In this document: piece after piece, positions 26,125-35,971 of the stretch
How the letters are laid out: each line of letters opens with the position of its first letter
How positions within the stretch are numbered: position 1 is the first letter of the stretch
Assembly: GCA_018266795.1 (NCBI GenBank)
Contig: JAFDZV010000013.1
Span: 206,640-251,790, forward strand
DNA: 45,151 nucleotides
Origin: Bacteroidota bacterium
GTDB taxonomy: Bacteria; Bacteroidota; Ignavibacteria; OLB7
Direction of reading: 5' to 3'
Position numbers and translations under genes: made by a program
The notes under the pieces: generated by a model
The model's database searches: none
Seen by the model: only the letters and a program-made list of their open reading frames with translations
What the model was told of the DNA's origin: nothing

Positions 26125-26910
26125 ATGCAGTACGAGACCATTCTCATCGAGCGAAAGCCTGAAGGGTACGCAGTCATCACGCTCAATCGCCCGGATAAGC
26201 TGAACGCACTCAACATCCAGCTTCTCGTCGAGCTTCGATCGGCGATTTCGGACATCGCTGGGGACACGGGCATCCGCGGCGTGATCATCACCGGAAGCGG
26301 CGAGAAGGCGTTCGCCGCCGGCGCAGACATCGCGGAGCTGCATGAACTGGACGGCACAACGGGAAGCGGCGCATCCGAACGCGGGCAGATAGTATTTCTA
26401 ATGATCGAGCGGCTCGGCAAACCCGTAATCGCCGCCGTCAACGGCTTCGCGCTCGGAGGCGGCTGCGAGCTGGCAATGGCGTGCCACATCCGTCTCGTGA
26501 GCGATCGCGCGAAGTTCGGACAGCCGGAGGTGAACCTTGGCCTGATCCCCGGCTTCGGCGGAACGCAGCGCCTTACGCGGCTCGTGGGCGCCGCGCGATC
26601 GGCGGAGTACAACCTCACCGGCGATATGATCGATGCCGCAACGGCGGAACGCATCGGCCTTGCCAATCATGTCTATCCTGCCGCCGAGCTGATGGAGCGC
26701 GCGCAGGAGATGATGATCAAGATCCTTTCGAAGGGCCCGGTCGCCGTCGAGAAAACGCTGCGCGCCGTTGTAACTGCCGTGGACGCTGCCATCGAGGACG
26801 GCCTGGCGTACGAGGCACAGTTGTTCGGCGAGTGCTGCGGCACCAGCGACATGAAGGAGGGAACGAAGGCGTTCCTGGAAAAGCGCGCCGCGCAGTTCAC
26901 AGGCCGCTAG
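26125..26910 (+). CDS. Enoyl-CoA hydratase (crotonase family)
   Basis: A 261-residue crotonase that hydrates 2-enoyl-CoA to 3-hydroxyacyl-CoA. The CoA-binding AFAAGADIAEL segment (residues 62-72), oxyanion-hole GFALGGGCELAMAC (107-120) with catalytic Glu115, and FGQPEVNLGLIPGFGGTQRL (131-150) with catalytic Glu135 are all present; both glutamates mark a true hydratase rather than an isomerase-only member. The substrate chain length is unknown; short-chain (crotonyl- or 3-hydroxybutyryl-CoA) is typical for this type. The ATG at 26125 starts at the family N-terminus; the long open frame upstream is non-coding. It stands alone, without other beta-oxidation genes. Confidence 0.95.
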   Translation: MQYETILIERKPEGYAVITLNRPDKLNALNIQLLVELRSAISDIAGDTGIRGVIITGSGEKAFAAGADIAELHELDGTTGSGASERGQIVFLMIERLGKPVIAAVNGFALGGGCELAMACHIRLVSDRAKFGQPEVNLGLIPGFGGTQRLTRLVGAARSAEYNLTGDMIDAATAERIGLANHVYPAAELMERAQEMMIKILSKGPVAVEKTLRAVVTAVDAAIEDGLAYEAQLFGECCGTSDMKEGTKAFLEKRAAQFTGR

Positions 26911-27053
26911 GCTCTGTCTGTTCGCGCGTTCCGCCGATGCGACTTCACCCGGCGAACAACCGGCCTGCGTTGGCTAGACACACGGTTGCTCCATCCGCAA
27001 CACATCAGGCACCGCACCGGCGGCGCATTCATCAACGATCAACCCCAGGCACC

Positions 27054-28484
27054 ATGAGGACAGTTGCTTCCATCGTACTCGCAGCCATTCTTGGCGCGGC
27101 GTGCTCGCGGGCACAGACCTTCGGCACGGCACCGGCATTTCCAAACCTCCACTTCAACGGCCCGATCGGGCTGTACTCGGTGCAGGGGAGCCCGATGCTC
27201 TATGTGGTTGAGCAGGGAGGAAGGATCCGCGCCTTCAGGAACGATCCGGCAACCACGGCATCATCGGTGTTCCTGGACATCAGCGACAGCATCACCTCCG
27301 GCGGCGAGACGGGACTGCTTGGCCTGGCCTTCGATCCCGGCTATCAAACCAATGGCTACTTCTATCTGGACTACACGCGCACGGTCAACGGCCAGCTCCA
27401 GACGGTGATCGCGCGGATGACGAGATCGCAGAACGACTCGCTCGAGGCTGACCGAAGCACACAGAAGATTCTGCTGGTGATCGATCAACCGTATTCGAAC
27501 CACAACGGCGGGCAGATCGTGTTCGGACCGGATGGATATCTCTACATCGCCATGGGAGACGGCGGCAGCGGCGGCGATCCGCAGGGGAACGGGCAGAACC
27601 GCACGAAGCTTCTCGGGAAGATTCTCCGCATCGACGTTCACGGCACTTCCCCCGGACTCGAATACGGCATCCCCCCGACGAACCCGTTCGCGGGAGACAG
27701 CTCCGGCTACCGCCCGGAGATCTACACGTGGGGAATGCGCAACACGTGGCGCTTCAGCTTCGATCCCGTTACCGGATGGCTCTGGGCCGGCGACGTTGGC
27801 CAGGACCGCTGGGAGGAGATCGACATTCTGGAGGCCGGAAGGAACTACGGTTGGAACATCACCGAAGGCTTCCACTGCTACAACGCGTCGACATGCGATA
27901 CAACCGGCCTTACCCAGCCGATCTGGGAGTACCCGCACGATGCCACCGGCGGACAGTCCATCACCGGCGGGTTCGTCTATCGCGGCCAGTCGCTCCCATC
28001 GCTTGTCGGGAAGTACATCTATGCAGACTATGTGAAGGGGAAGATCTGGGCACTGACCTATCAGCCGGGACAGCCGGCCACCAACACGCTCCTGCGCGCA
28101 ACGAGCTACCTGATCACCTCCTTCGGCGTCGATTCCCAGAACGAGCTCTACTTCTGCGCCTCCGATGGCAACATCTACAAGCTGATTCAGACGTCCGGAG
28201 TGGACGCAGCGAACCGCCCCGGCCAGACCGCGTTTGTGGAGATCGCGCCCAACCCCTCCGGCACGGCAACGCTGATCAACTACACGCTCGCTGCCGACGG
28301 CCCGGTGCTCATCACGCTTCATGACGCTGCGGGCCGCCTTGTTCGCACACTGGTGGACGGCGAACAGAGCGCCGGTGAACATGGAGTGATGCTGGATGCA
28401 ACGACGCTCCCGAGCGCAACCTACTTCTGCCGCCTTGCCGCCGCCGGAAGCATACGCACGCGCCCCGTGGTTCTTGCACGATAG
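27054..28484 (+). CDS. Secreted glucose/sorbosone dehydrogenase-like protein with T9SS sorting domain
   Basis: A 476-residue exported protein. The signal peptide ends near residue 20 (SRA). Residues about 25-390 form a six-bladed propeller of the glucose/sorbosone dehydrogenase (PQQ-dependent, YliI/HHIP-like) family: GLYSVQGSPMLYVVEQGGRI, GLLGLAFDPGY, HNGGQIVFGPDGYLYIAMGDG (quoted as HNGGQIVFGPDG then YLYIAMGDG), GKILRIDV, WGMRNTWRFSFD and DVGQDRWEEID. Such proteins oxidise aldose sugars with PQQ or bind calcium; whether this one uses PQQ is not visible, and no PQQ synthesis gene is nearby. The C-terminal 80 or so residues (APNPSG to RPVVLAR) are a T9SS sorting domain, so the enzyme is secreted or surface-bound. 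The ATG at 27054 has AGG just upstream. A strong terminator follows. Confidence 0.92.
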   Translation: MRTVASIVLAAILGAACSRAQTFGTAPAFPNLHFNGPIGLYSVQGSPMLYVVEQGGRIRAFRNDPATTASSVFLDISDSITSGGETGLLGLAFDPGYQTNGYFYLDYTRTVNGQLQTVIARMTRSQNDSLEADRSTQKILLVIDQPYSNHNGGQIVFGPDGYLYIAMGDGGSGGDPQGNGQNRTKLLGKILRIDVHGTSPGLEYGIPPTNPFAGDSSGYRPEIYTWGMRNTWRFSFDPVTGWLWAGDVGQDRWEEIDILEAGRNYGWNITEGFHCYNASTCDTTGLTQPIWEYPHDATGGQSITGGFVYRGQSLPSLVGKYIYADYVKGKIWALTYQPGQPATNTLLRATSYLITSFGVDSQNELYFCASDGNIYKLIQTSGVDAANRPGQTAFVEIAPNPSGTATLINYTLAADGPVLITLHDAAGRLVRTLVDGEQSAGEHGVMLDATTLPSATYFCRLAAAGSIRTRPVVLAR

Positions 28485-28570
28485 TTACGACCGGCCGGCA
28501 CCGGCTGTGAATGGCCGTGGCAGAGCGGCGAATGCATCCATGCGGAACCTTCTCCGCATGCGTCCATGAA

Positions 28571-28612
28571 AAACGGGGATCGATCACGATGATCGATCCC
28601 CGTTTGTTGTTT
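28571..28612. terminator. Strong bidirectional intrinsic terminator
   Basis: A perfect 16-bp stem (28571-28586 with 28590-28605, core CGGGGATCGATCA) and a three-base loop. On the plus strand it runs into TTTGTTGTTTG and on the minus strand into TTTTTC, so it can end both the dehydrogenase gene and the convergent propeller gene. Confidence 0.93.
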
Positions 28613-28677
28613 GTGCGCCATCGGATGGCTGCCGGCGGAACGGATCCCGGCCGGCACCAGACCGGGCCACCGGCGCT

Positions 28678-30819
28678 CTACCTCATCACCACGAACGTTC
28701 CTGCGGAGATGGCTCCACCGGCGTGGATGCGGTAGATATAGCTGCCGCTGGGAAGCGCGCCGGCATCGACCCGCACGCTCTGCTCTCCTTCGGAAAGGCG
28801 GCCGCGGAAGATCGTGCCGCACGGCCGGCCGTCGACCGCAACAAGATCGATGGAGACATCGGAGGCATGCTCGATCGTGAAGGCGATCGTGGCGCTGCTC
28901 GAGACGGGATTCGGATGCACCACGGAGCCGAGCGCAGCAACCGCATGCGACGCCTCCCGGACACCGCTGGATACTCCCTGCTCGTTGAAGAGCGCGGCGC
29001 CGCCGTCAACCATGCCGATCATGATGTTGCCGTTGTGATCGAGCGCAAGCGCCTGCACATTGTTGTCGGGAAGTGCGGAGTTGTAGGTGGCAAACACCAC
29101 CCAGTGATCGTTTGCAAGACGCGCGATGCCGCCGCCGCTGACGCCGGCCCACACCTGGCCGTACTTGTCCACGAGAAGCGATGTGACGTTGTTTCCGGGC
29201 AGGCCCGCATGCGCGGAGTCCAGCAGCGTCCAGCCGGAGGCATTGTACCGGGCCACACCGCCGTTTGCGGTGCCGATGTAGACATCACCGTTGTGCGCGG
29301 CCGCGATCGCCTGCACCTGATCGTCCGGAAGCGCGGAGTTGCTCATGGTGAACGTCTTCCAGGTGCTGTCCTGCTTGTAGCCGCAGCCATGTTCGGTACC
29401 AACCCACACACGGTTGCTCTTGTCCACGGCGACCGCCGTGATGTTGTCGAACGGGAGCTTGTTGTGAAGCTGATCGAACCCGAGCCAGTTCCCATCGCCG
29501 AAGGACTTCACGCCCAGCCCGTCCGTTCCAACCCATACCGTTCCGCTGCTGTCCAGCGCAACGCAGGTCACCGGGATCTGCAGCGGCGAGTTGGCGGCCG
29601 TATACGACGTCCACGTGCCGTTGTCGTGAACGGAGAGCCCAAGGCTGGTCGCCACCCAGATGCGGCCATTGTAGTCCGCAAGCATGCCGCGAACCGTTGT
29701 GGAGGGGAGCACGTCGTTCGCGTCGGTGAACAGGTGCCACTGCTGGTCGGCCATTTCCGCCACACCGAAGTATCGCGATCCGAACCAGAGGCCTCCCTTG
29801 CTGTCGCCGGCCAGCGCGCTGATGGAATTGCTGGTGAAGGGGACGGTCTGCGTGGAGGTAACGTGCCAGCCGGAACCGGTGCGGTGCACCAGCCCGCCCG
29901 ACGTGGCAAGCCAGAGCGATCCGTCGGAGCCGAACATCATCCGGCGCACCTCCACATCGGGAAGCCCGCTGTCGCCCGTGATCGCCGTCCAGTTCCTGCC
30001 GTCGAACCATGCGAGTCCCGAAGAGGACGTCGCGGCCCAGACGTGCCCCTGGCCATCAAGTGCGAGCGAGGCGATGTCGTTCGTGGGAAGCGCGGAGTTG
30101 GTGACATCGTATGTCCACCACGACGTGCCGTCGTATACGGAGACGCCCTTCGAGGTCGCGGCCCAGACCTTGCCCGATGTATCGGTGAGCACATCGTTGA
30201 CATAGTTGGATGAGATCTCGCCGTTGTCGTCGCTGTGTCCTACCCAGGTGGTGCCGTCGAATTCGGCAACTCCCTTCCCCTTGGTTCCCGCCCAGACATG
30301 CCCCTTCCTATCGGTCGTGATGCCGTAGATGTTGTTGTCCGGAAGCGTCGAGCTTTCGGCGGAGTAGACCGTCCAGTGCGAGCCATCGAAGCGGGCAAGC
30401 CCGTTGTAGTAGGTACCTACCCAGATTGCACCGTCTGCGGCGCGATGCAGGCAGGTGAGATCGTTCGCAGGAATCGGAGAGTTGTACGTGTTGTAAACCT
30501 GCCAGTTCACACCGTCGAAATGAGCAAGGCCGCCCCAGGTTGCGATCCATGTTCCACGGGCACTGTCGCTCAGGAAGGCCGTGATCACATTGCTGGGAAG
30601 GCCGGAGTTGGCGCGATAGAAGAAAGTGGACTTGTCGATGCCGGTTTGATAGCGGACAAGTGCGCCCGACGTGCCGACCCAGATGTCACCCCCGAGCTCG
30701 AACAGTGCCTGGGCGGTATGCGTGTCGGTGAAGTTTACCCACTGCTGTGCACGCATCACCGAGGGAGAGAGAGCAGCCAGCGCCGCTATGAGCGCCAGTA
30801 CTGCGTAACGAGTCTTCAT
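28678..30819 (-). CDS. Secreted beta-propeller protein with T9SS sorting domain
   Basis: A 713-residue exported protein. After a signal peptide (about 1-24, ending RAQ), about thirteen blocks of roughly 45 residues follow, each with an LPxNxIxxxxxD turn, a GxxWxGT strand and a WxxF/Y segment, as in LPDNNIYGITTDRKGHVWAG. These are the 'two-component regulator propeller' repeats, enough for two seven-bladed propellers. Normally these sit in hybrid sensor kinases; here there is no kinase part. The C-terminus (HPNPVSSSATIAF to GTFVVMR) is a T9SS type A sorting domain, so it is a surface or secreted protein, perhaps ligand-binding. The start is ATG 30819; the in-frame extension to 30888 lacks signal-peptide character. 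Confidence 0.92.
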   Translation of the reverse strand: MKTRYAVLALIAALAALSPSVMRAQQWVNFTDTHTAQALFELGGDIWVGTSGALVRYQTGIDKSTFFYRANSGLPSNVITAFLSDSARGTWIATWGGLAHFDGVNWQVYNTYNSPIPANDLTCLHRAADGAIWVGTYYNGLARFDGSHWTVYSAESSTLPDNNIYGITTDRKGHVWAGTKGKGVAEFDGTTWVGHSDDNGEISSNYVNDVLTDTSGKVWAATSKGVSVYDGTSWWTYDVTNSALPTNDIASLALDGQGHVWAATSSSGLAWFDGRNWTAITGDSGLPDVEVRRMMFGSDGSLWLATSGGLVHRTGSGWHVTSTQTVPFTSNSISALAGDSKGGLWFGSRYFGVAEMADQQWHLFTDANDVLPSTTVRGMLADYNGRIWVATSLGLSVHDNGTWTSYTAANSPLQIPVTCVALDSSGTVWVGTDGLGVKSFGDGNWLGFDQLHNKLPFDNITAVAVDKSNRVWVGTEHGCGYKQDSTWKTFTMSNSALPDDQVQAIAAAHNGDVYIGTANGGVARYNASGWTLLDSAHAGLPGNNVTSLLVDKYGQVWAGVSGGGIARLANDHWVVFATYNSALPDNNVQALALDHNGNIMIGMVDGGAALFNEQGVSSGVREASHAVAALGSVVHPNPVSSSATIAFTIEHASDVSIDLVAVDGRPCGTIFRGRLSEGEQSVRVDAGALPSGSYIYRIHAGGAISAGTFVVMR

Positions 30820-30998
30820 GGAACACCCACATGTTTGTTTCGATGAGTGGACCTCGCCGACGATTGAGCGTGAACTACTGGACAGCACACCGAAGGAATG
30901 AAGCGAAACTATGGTTCGCTCTCGACATGAGGAAGAGGAGCGGAAGAAGATTCGGCGATGCTCAACCGCAACCGCCAGCCGGCCCGGGCTGAAGATGG

Positions 30999-31973
30999 CT
31001 ACAGAGGACGGGAGATGCCATCGCGCTGGAGGCGGGAGCGGATCATTGCGGCAACGAGCGGCACCATGATCTCATGATGGCCGGTAAATGTAAAGCCGCG
31101 ACCGCCATCCTGCGTCGGCCGGGTAACCACGTTGACGCGCGGGCGATAGTGCTGCAGCATGTCGAAGTTGGCCGTTGTGAAGTCGAACGCCTGGGCGCCG
31201 AGGTTTCGTGCAACGGTGAGCGCCTTCAGGAACACTTCCGGAAGTATCACCGCCGACCCCACGTTCATCACCACGCCACCGCCGCCCAGATCGCGCAGCT
31301 CATGACAGAGCAGCCGGAAATCGCGGAAGGAGAGTTCTCCGGTTGCCTCGCCGCTCATCGACGGCTGTTGATGAACGATGTCCGTGCCGATCGCGGCGTG
31401 CACGGTGATCGGGATGCCGGTGCGCACGCAGGCGGCCATGATGGACGGGCGCCCGGCGGCCGAATCCATCAACCGCTCACCGAGCGCCTCACCGAACCCG
31501 ATTTCACGGTCGCTTCCATGATAGGCATCGCGCAGCACGCCGTTGATGAACTCACCCGTCTGCCTCGACATGCCGAACGTACCGTCCGTGATCGTTGCGG
31601 CAACATCCTCCGACGTCTCGCCGAACAGGCAGGACTCGGTATCGTGAATGGCTGCGGCCGAGTTCATGGCAACGCCGCTCAGCACGCGACGCTCTATCAG
31701 ATCGCATATCACCGGAGCCAACCCCACCTTCACCACATGAGCACCCATCATCAACACGAACGGCCTGCCGATCCGTACGGCATTCACCGCACGTTCCACG
31801 AAGGCTCGGAGATCGCGCGCCGCAAGGATATCCGGAAGCGAGTCGATGAATGAATCGAACGTTCCGTTCGGTTCGCACGGGCGGGCCCACTCCTCTTCGA
31901 GCACCTTGCTCTGCCGATCGTCGATCGAAATGAGAGTGACCCCGGAGAGGTCGGCCTTTGGATAGCGTGACAT
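30999..31973 (-). CDS. Conserved protein with weak deoxyhypusine-synthase resemblance
   Basis: A 324-residue, soluble, well-ordered protein with strongly conserved-looking motifs: MMGAHVVKVGLAPVICDLIE (residues 75-94), AMNSAAAIHDTES (102-114), GETSEDVAATI, GGGGVVMNVGSAVILPE and FTGHHEIMVPL. The layout of a glycine-rich strand, an IHD motif and a late GGG segment recalls deoxyhypusine/homospermidine synthase-like NAD-binding enzymes, but the catalytic lysine expected after GGG is not seen (GGGVVMN here), so I do not assign that activity. The ATG at 31973 fits the first conserved stretch; the frame continues upstream without family character. It is transcribed alone, 179 bases downstream of the propeller start on the same strand. 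Confidence 0.6.
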   Translation of the reverse strand: MSRYPKADLSGVTLISIDDRQSKVLEEEWARPCEPNGTFDSFIDSLPDILAARDLRAFVERAVNAVRIGRPFVLMMGAHVVKVGLAPVICDLIERRVLSGVAMNSAAAIHDTESCLFGETSEDVAATITDGTFGMSRQTGEFINGVLRDAYHGSDREIGFGEALGERLMDSAAGRPSIMAACVRTGIPITVHAAIGTDIVHQQPSMSGEATGELSFRDFRLLCHELRDLGGGGVVMNVGSAVILPEVFLKALTVARNLGAQAFDFTTANFDMLQHYRPRVNVVTRPTQDGGRGFTFTGHHEIMVPLVAAMIRSRLQRDGISRPL

Positions 31974-32662
31974 GGAGGCGAAGATAGCGAACAAGCCGCA
32001 CGCCGCGCGCGGCGGATGTTGTGCAATGGCTGCGAGGGCAGCTGCATCACATGCATGATACCGCGCAACATGGTTGTGGAAACACAACGATTGAGTGTCG
32101 AGTGTGCGGGCGGTTCTCTCTTCCACAATACGTTGCCGGCCGCTCAAATGCCGGCGGGCAGCCAGGAGTTCATTGAATGAACCCCACGGCCGCCCGCGGC
32201 TCTCCCCCATTTGGTCGGTGCCGATAACGCACTACCGGCACCGTGCATCTGTAAGTTTCCTCTCTCTGCCCTCTCGACGCCTTTCCGGGTGGTAAAACTC
32301 TCCCGCATCGTCCCCTTGACGCGAGAGTTGAAGATCAGTGTAGTACCATCGAAACGATGCGCAAACATAGCGTGGCCATGTCCCGGAACTGTACTCAAAA
32401 GCTGGTAACACGGGCTCTCGCAAAGCGATCCCTTCTCGCCATTTCGTTTTGATTTCCTCGTTTTCATCGCTCCCCGAAAAAAAAATTCCGATGCATGAAC
32501 GGCATGGCGTCCCCCACGACATTGCTTGCGAGTTCAATGCAATTGTGCTTCATTGTTCGGCACGGCAGCGTTCCCATGTGCGCAAGGCAGCAACTGCAAC
32601 ACCGGCACATGCGTCCGCCTGCCTTTCTCACCGTTGGCGGCTCGCTGAGCCCCTGCATCATC
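31974..32662. other. Long divergent intergenic region with hairpins
   Basis: This 689-bp gap lies between two divergent genes. No convincing protein is encoded. Two stems are visible: GGTGCCG/CGGCACC (32217-32223 with 32236-32242) and AACTCTC..GC/GCGAGAGTT (32296-32306 with 32321-32329, with a two-base bulge). An A-tract occurs at 32477-32486. The start of the large regulator could lie as far upstream as 32495, which would shorten the gap. Confidence 0.45.
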
Positions 32663-35600
32663 ATGGCGATTACCGGCAACAGTCCATTGTCATTGCTGAA
32701 GGCATTCATCAACCACGGTACACTCCCATTCGTTGGCCGTGCCGCACACATCGAGCGCATCGTTCGTTTCTGGCAGGAGACGTTCGAAGCGCAGGGACTT
32801 CGTGTGGCATTGCTCACAGGAGAGGCGGGCGTGGGGAAGAGCCGCCTGATCGATGAAGCAATCACGGTGATACGTGACGAGGGAGGCGCCGTTGTGCATG
32901 CGCACCTGGCGGAATCTTCCGGCACCTCACTCGCCGCCACTATCGCGGAGGCCCTGCGCACCTCCGCGGAGACCGTTTCCGTTGCCGGTCCGCCCGCCGA
33001 CGAACGGCTTGCCACGGTGATCGCCGCGCTGCAGCGCATCGCCCGGCTGCGCCCCACGCTCGTGGTACTCGAGGACATTCATCTGCTGAACGGCGACGCG
33101 CTCGGCGACTGCTCGAGGCTGCTGCAGGCGCTGACGGACGAAGCCGTCTCCATTCTCTGCATCGCACGCTCGGTCAACTTCACCCCGCGCGGAATCCTGG
33201 AGCGCTACCTCGTGGAGGAGATCGCGATGTCCGGACTGGGTCGAGGAGACATCGAGGAGTTGTGGACGCTGCTGTTCGATGTCCCCCTTTCCAACGATGC
33301 GCTCACCCTGCTTTCCGAGTCCACGCAGGGAAACCCGCTGGCGCTTCGCTCCTCGTTGATGGTTGTGGCAACAACGCTCATCGCCCCCGGCACGAACGGG
33401 AACAACACGGAGCGCCCCGGGGAGCCGGGAGCCGTGCCCGGCTTCGATGAGCTGGAGCGCTGCATCCACGAGAGCATTCGCGATCTGGCCGGGGGAATGG
33501 CCGCGCATCTGACGGAGGAGGAACGCCTCGGCGCGAGCCGCTTCGCCTGCCTTGGGGAAGTATTCTCCGTGGAGGCTGCGCAGATCATGGACCAGAACGC
33601 CGTCGCAATGCTGGAGCGCCTCGAGGAGGTTGGGATCATCGGCATTGCATCGACCGTGCCGGCCCCGATCGTCGGCAACAGCCGCGATCTCTACCCGGCC
33701 AGCAACTTCCCGCTGCATGCATTCACCCATTCGCTGCTTCATCGCTACTTCGCCCACAATGCCGAGATAGACGACGTGCGCCTGGCCACCGCCATCGCAT
33801 CCAATGCACCGCTGTACTCCTTCCTCCCGTTCCAGCTTCTGGCGATGGAAGAGCGCGTTGGAGTTCTCCCGGTGGCGAACCTGCAGCACGCCGTCACCAG
33901 GTGCATCGGCGCCGCATACATTCTGGATGAGAGCCCCGAGTGGAGGCTAGCGCTTCCGGTCTATTCGGCCGCGGCGCGACTTGCCGCACGGCTCGATCGC
34001 GCGCGCATGCCGGAGGAGGAACTGCTCGATATCGATCTGCGGCTGGCAGGATGCCGTCTTTCATTGCTGCGCCGCGGCGACTACGGTACGGAGTATCGCA
34101 CTGTTGTCGTGGAGTTGCTGGAACGAACGGCCAACCCGTCAACGGATCTTCAGGCACGGTGGCGCCTGCTGGCCCTCACACACTGGCATCGCATGAGTGC
34201 GCGAACCGATCACGAGGTCTGTTTCGCGGTGTGGGACGAGGTGCGCAATCTCGTGGAGCGCTTCGGCGGTCTGCTTCCCAGCGTGTACCACATCCTCTAT
34301 CTGCGCGACGTGGCGCAGTTCGCCCGTCGGAATCATCTGCTGGATCTGGGCCGCAGCGTGGAGGCCTGCCTGCATCGCGCGATGAGTGCGCCCGGGCTTT
34401 CCGCCAAGATGCGCGACCTGGCGCTCCGCACCATCATGCCGGCCTTCCTCACCGTCTTCACCACCGCCGGCGAACTCGACGAGCGCCTGCGCCTGTACTA
34501 TCAGTTGAACGCACTTGCGGATGAAACGGCGGTAACCTGCGTCCCGAAACTGGATTTTCTCCTCTCCATCGGAATGATGGAGGAGGCACGCGACGTTGCG
34601 GCGCGAGGAATGCCGCGCATCATGGAGTTGAACCTTGCCCGCAGCCGTGCAAGCGCCGAGCTGGCCGTCATTCACGCAGATGCCGTGCTCGGCACGCCGC
34701 TTCGCGACGTTGAACATGCGGCGGAACACCTGCCGGCCACGGTTACCGGCTACGCCCGGGATGGACTTCGCGAGCAGATCGGATACATGCTGATTACGGC
34801 CGGCCTGTTGCGCGGCGAATACGCCTGGGCCGGCGCCATGCTGGATTCCTACCCGGAGGCCGCGCACAGTCTCTCGCGGACGATGTCCGTGCTCATCGCC
34901 ATCGAACGAAACGATCGCGCAGCGTTGGCAGCCCTGGCATCCGACGGAAGAACGCCCGGCGACCCTCTTGCTCCGCTGCTGGCCGCCGTTGTTGCGGGCG
35001 AACCCGTCACACTCGGCGTTCTGGCGCCGGCCCTCCCTGATCCGGTTCTGCGCGTGGCCGATGTGCTCGCGGTAGCTGCCGCGATCGACCTGGCGTCGAC
35101 GGCAATCAACGCCGCCGCGCTGCGCACTTCCGGTGCCGGGCACGACGTCCTTCGAGACGCGCTCGGCAGGGCAGCCGCCTGGCTGTGCCTGCGCAAACTG
35201 GGCGCGGCGCTCTCGGGGCTGGCACGGCGATACGGCAGCATGCTCGACGAACGGGAACGGCAGGGCCTTGCCGCAGCGGTTGCCTCACTGCCGCAGTCGC
35301 TCGAGAACGGCGCGGAGACACGGCGCCCGCTCGTGATCGCGATGCTCGGGTCCATAAGCGCAACGCTGCCCAACGGCGAACGGATTCGAATTCGCGGAGC
35401 GCGACTGCGCGTACTTCTGGCGCTGATGGTTGCGGATATGATGCTCGAGCAGCCGTTGCGCCATCGCGAGTTCTGCCACATCGCAACCGGCAACTACGAT
35501 GCCGCCGACCACGCTCGAAAGGTTGTCAACATCTCGGTCTATCGGCTGCGCGAGCTTCTGGGTCAGGAGATCATCCTCACCAATGGAGAGACACCGCGGT

Positions 35601-35971
35601 TGAATCCGGAACGTGTGGAGGTGGATCTGATCAAGGCCGCCGAACTGCTGGACGAGGTGGAGGAGTCCGTTGCCAAGGGTGCACTGGTGCGCGCGCACCG
35701 GCTGCTGGCCACTGCCTTCGAGATTGTCGGAGCAGGGGCGCCCTTCCCGGACCTCGCGGAGCCGTTCTTCGAGGCGGCCCGCAGGGACTTCGAAGGACGG
35801 CTGCGAACTGCATCGATCGACGTTGCACGCGGCCTCCTCTTCGAACGTGATGCCGGCAATGCCCGCATTGTGCTTGCCGCCATCCTGGCCATCATCCCGG
35901 ACGATGCGGAACTGATTCAGCTGATGCGGCAGGCCGGCAATATTCCGGACGAGGCGAGCGCATCGCAGTAA
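32663..35971 (+). CDS. Giant AAA/TPR regulator with C-terminal SARP-like DNA-binding half
   Basis: A protein of about 1102 residues. The N-terminal STAND-type ATPase has Walker A GEAGVGKS (53-60) and Walker B LVVLEDIH (133-140), preceded by the PFVGRAAHIERI sequence typical of LuxR-LAL and SARP ATPases. A long helical, TPR-like middle (about 400-880) follows. The C-terminus (about 893-980) has an OmpR-like winged helix (LGSISATLPNGERIRIRG, then RLRELLGQEIILTN) and a BTAD-like helical domain (985-1102). In classic SARPs this DNA-binding half is at the N-terminus. It probably activates transcription in response to an ATP-dependent signal; targets are unknown. The ATG at 32663 is chosen over 32495 because family similarity begins with the LPFVGR segment. 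Confidence 0.85.
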   Translation: MAITGNSPLSLLKAFINHGTLPFVGRAAHIERIVRFWQETFEAQGLRVALLTGEAGVGKSRLIDEAITVIRDEGGAVVHAHLAESSGTSLAATIAEALRTSAETVSVAGPPADERLATVIAALQRIARLRPTLVVLEDIHLLNGDALGDCSRLLQALTDEAVSILCIARSVNFTPRGILERYLVEEIAMSGLGRGDIEELWTLLFDVPLSNDALTLLSESTQGNPLALRSSLMVVATTLIAPGTNGNNTERPGEPGAVPGFDELERCIHESIRDLAGGMAAHLTEEERLGASRFACLGEVFSVEAAQIMDQNAVAMLERLEEVGIIGIASTVPAPIVGNSRDLYPASNFPLHAFTHSLLHRYFAHNAEIDDVRLATAIASNAPLYSFLPFQLLAMEERVGVLPVANLQHAVTRCIGAAYILDESPEWRLALPVYSAAARLAARLDRARMPEEELLDIDLRLAGCRLSLLRRGDYGTEYRTVVVELLERTANPSTDLQARWRLLALTHWHRMSARTDHEVCFAVWDEVRNLVERFGGLLPSVYHILYLRDVAQFARRNHLLDLGRSVEACLHRAMSAPGLSAKMRDLALRTIMPAFLTVFTTAGELDERLRLYYQLNALADETAVTCVPKLDFLLSIGMMEEARDVAARGMPRIMELNLARSRASAELAVIHADAVLGTPLRDVEHAAEHLPATVTGYARDGLREQIGYMLITAGLLRGEYAWAGAMLDSYPEAAHSLSRTMSVLIAIERNDRAALAALASDGRTPGDPLAPLLAAVVAGEPVTLGVLAPALPDPVLRVADVLAVAAAIDLASTAINAAALRTSGAGHDVLRDALGRAAAWLCLRKLGAALSGLARRYGSMLDERERQGLAAAVASLPQSLENGAETRRPLVIAMLGSISATLPNGERIRIRGARLRVLLALMVADMMLEQPLRHREFCHIATGNYDAADHARKVVNISVYRLRELLGQEIILTNGETPRLNPERVEVDLIKAAELLDEVEESVAKGALVRAHRLLATAFEIVGAGAPFPDLAEPFFEAARRDFEGRLRTASIDVARGLLFERDAGNARIVLAAILAIIPDDAELIQLMRQAGNIPDEASASQ

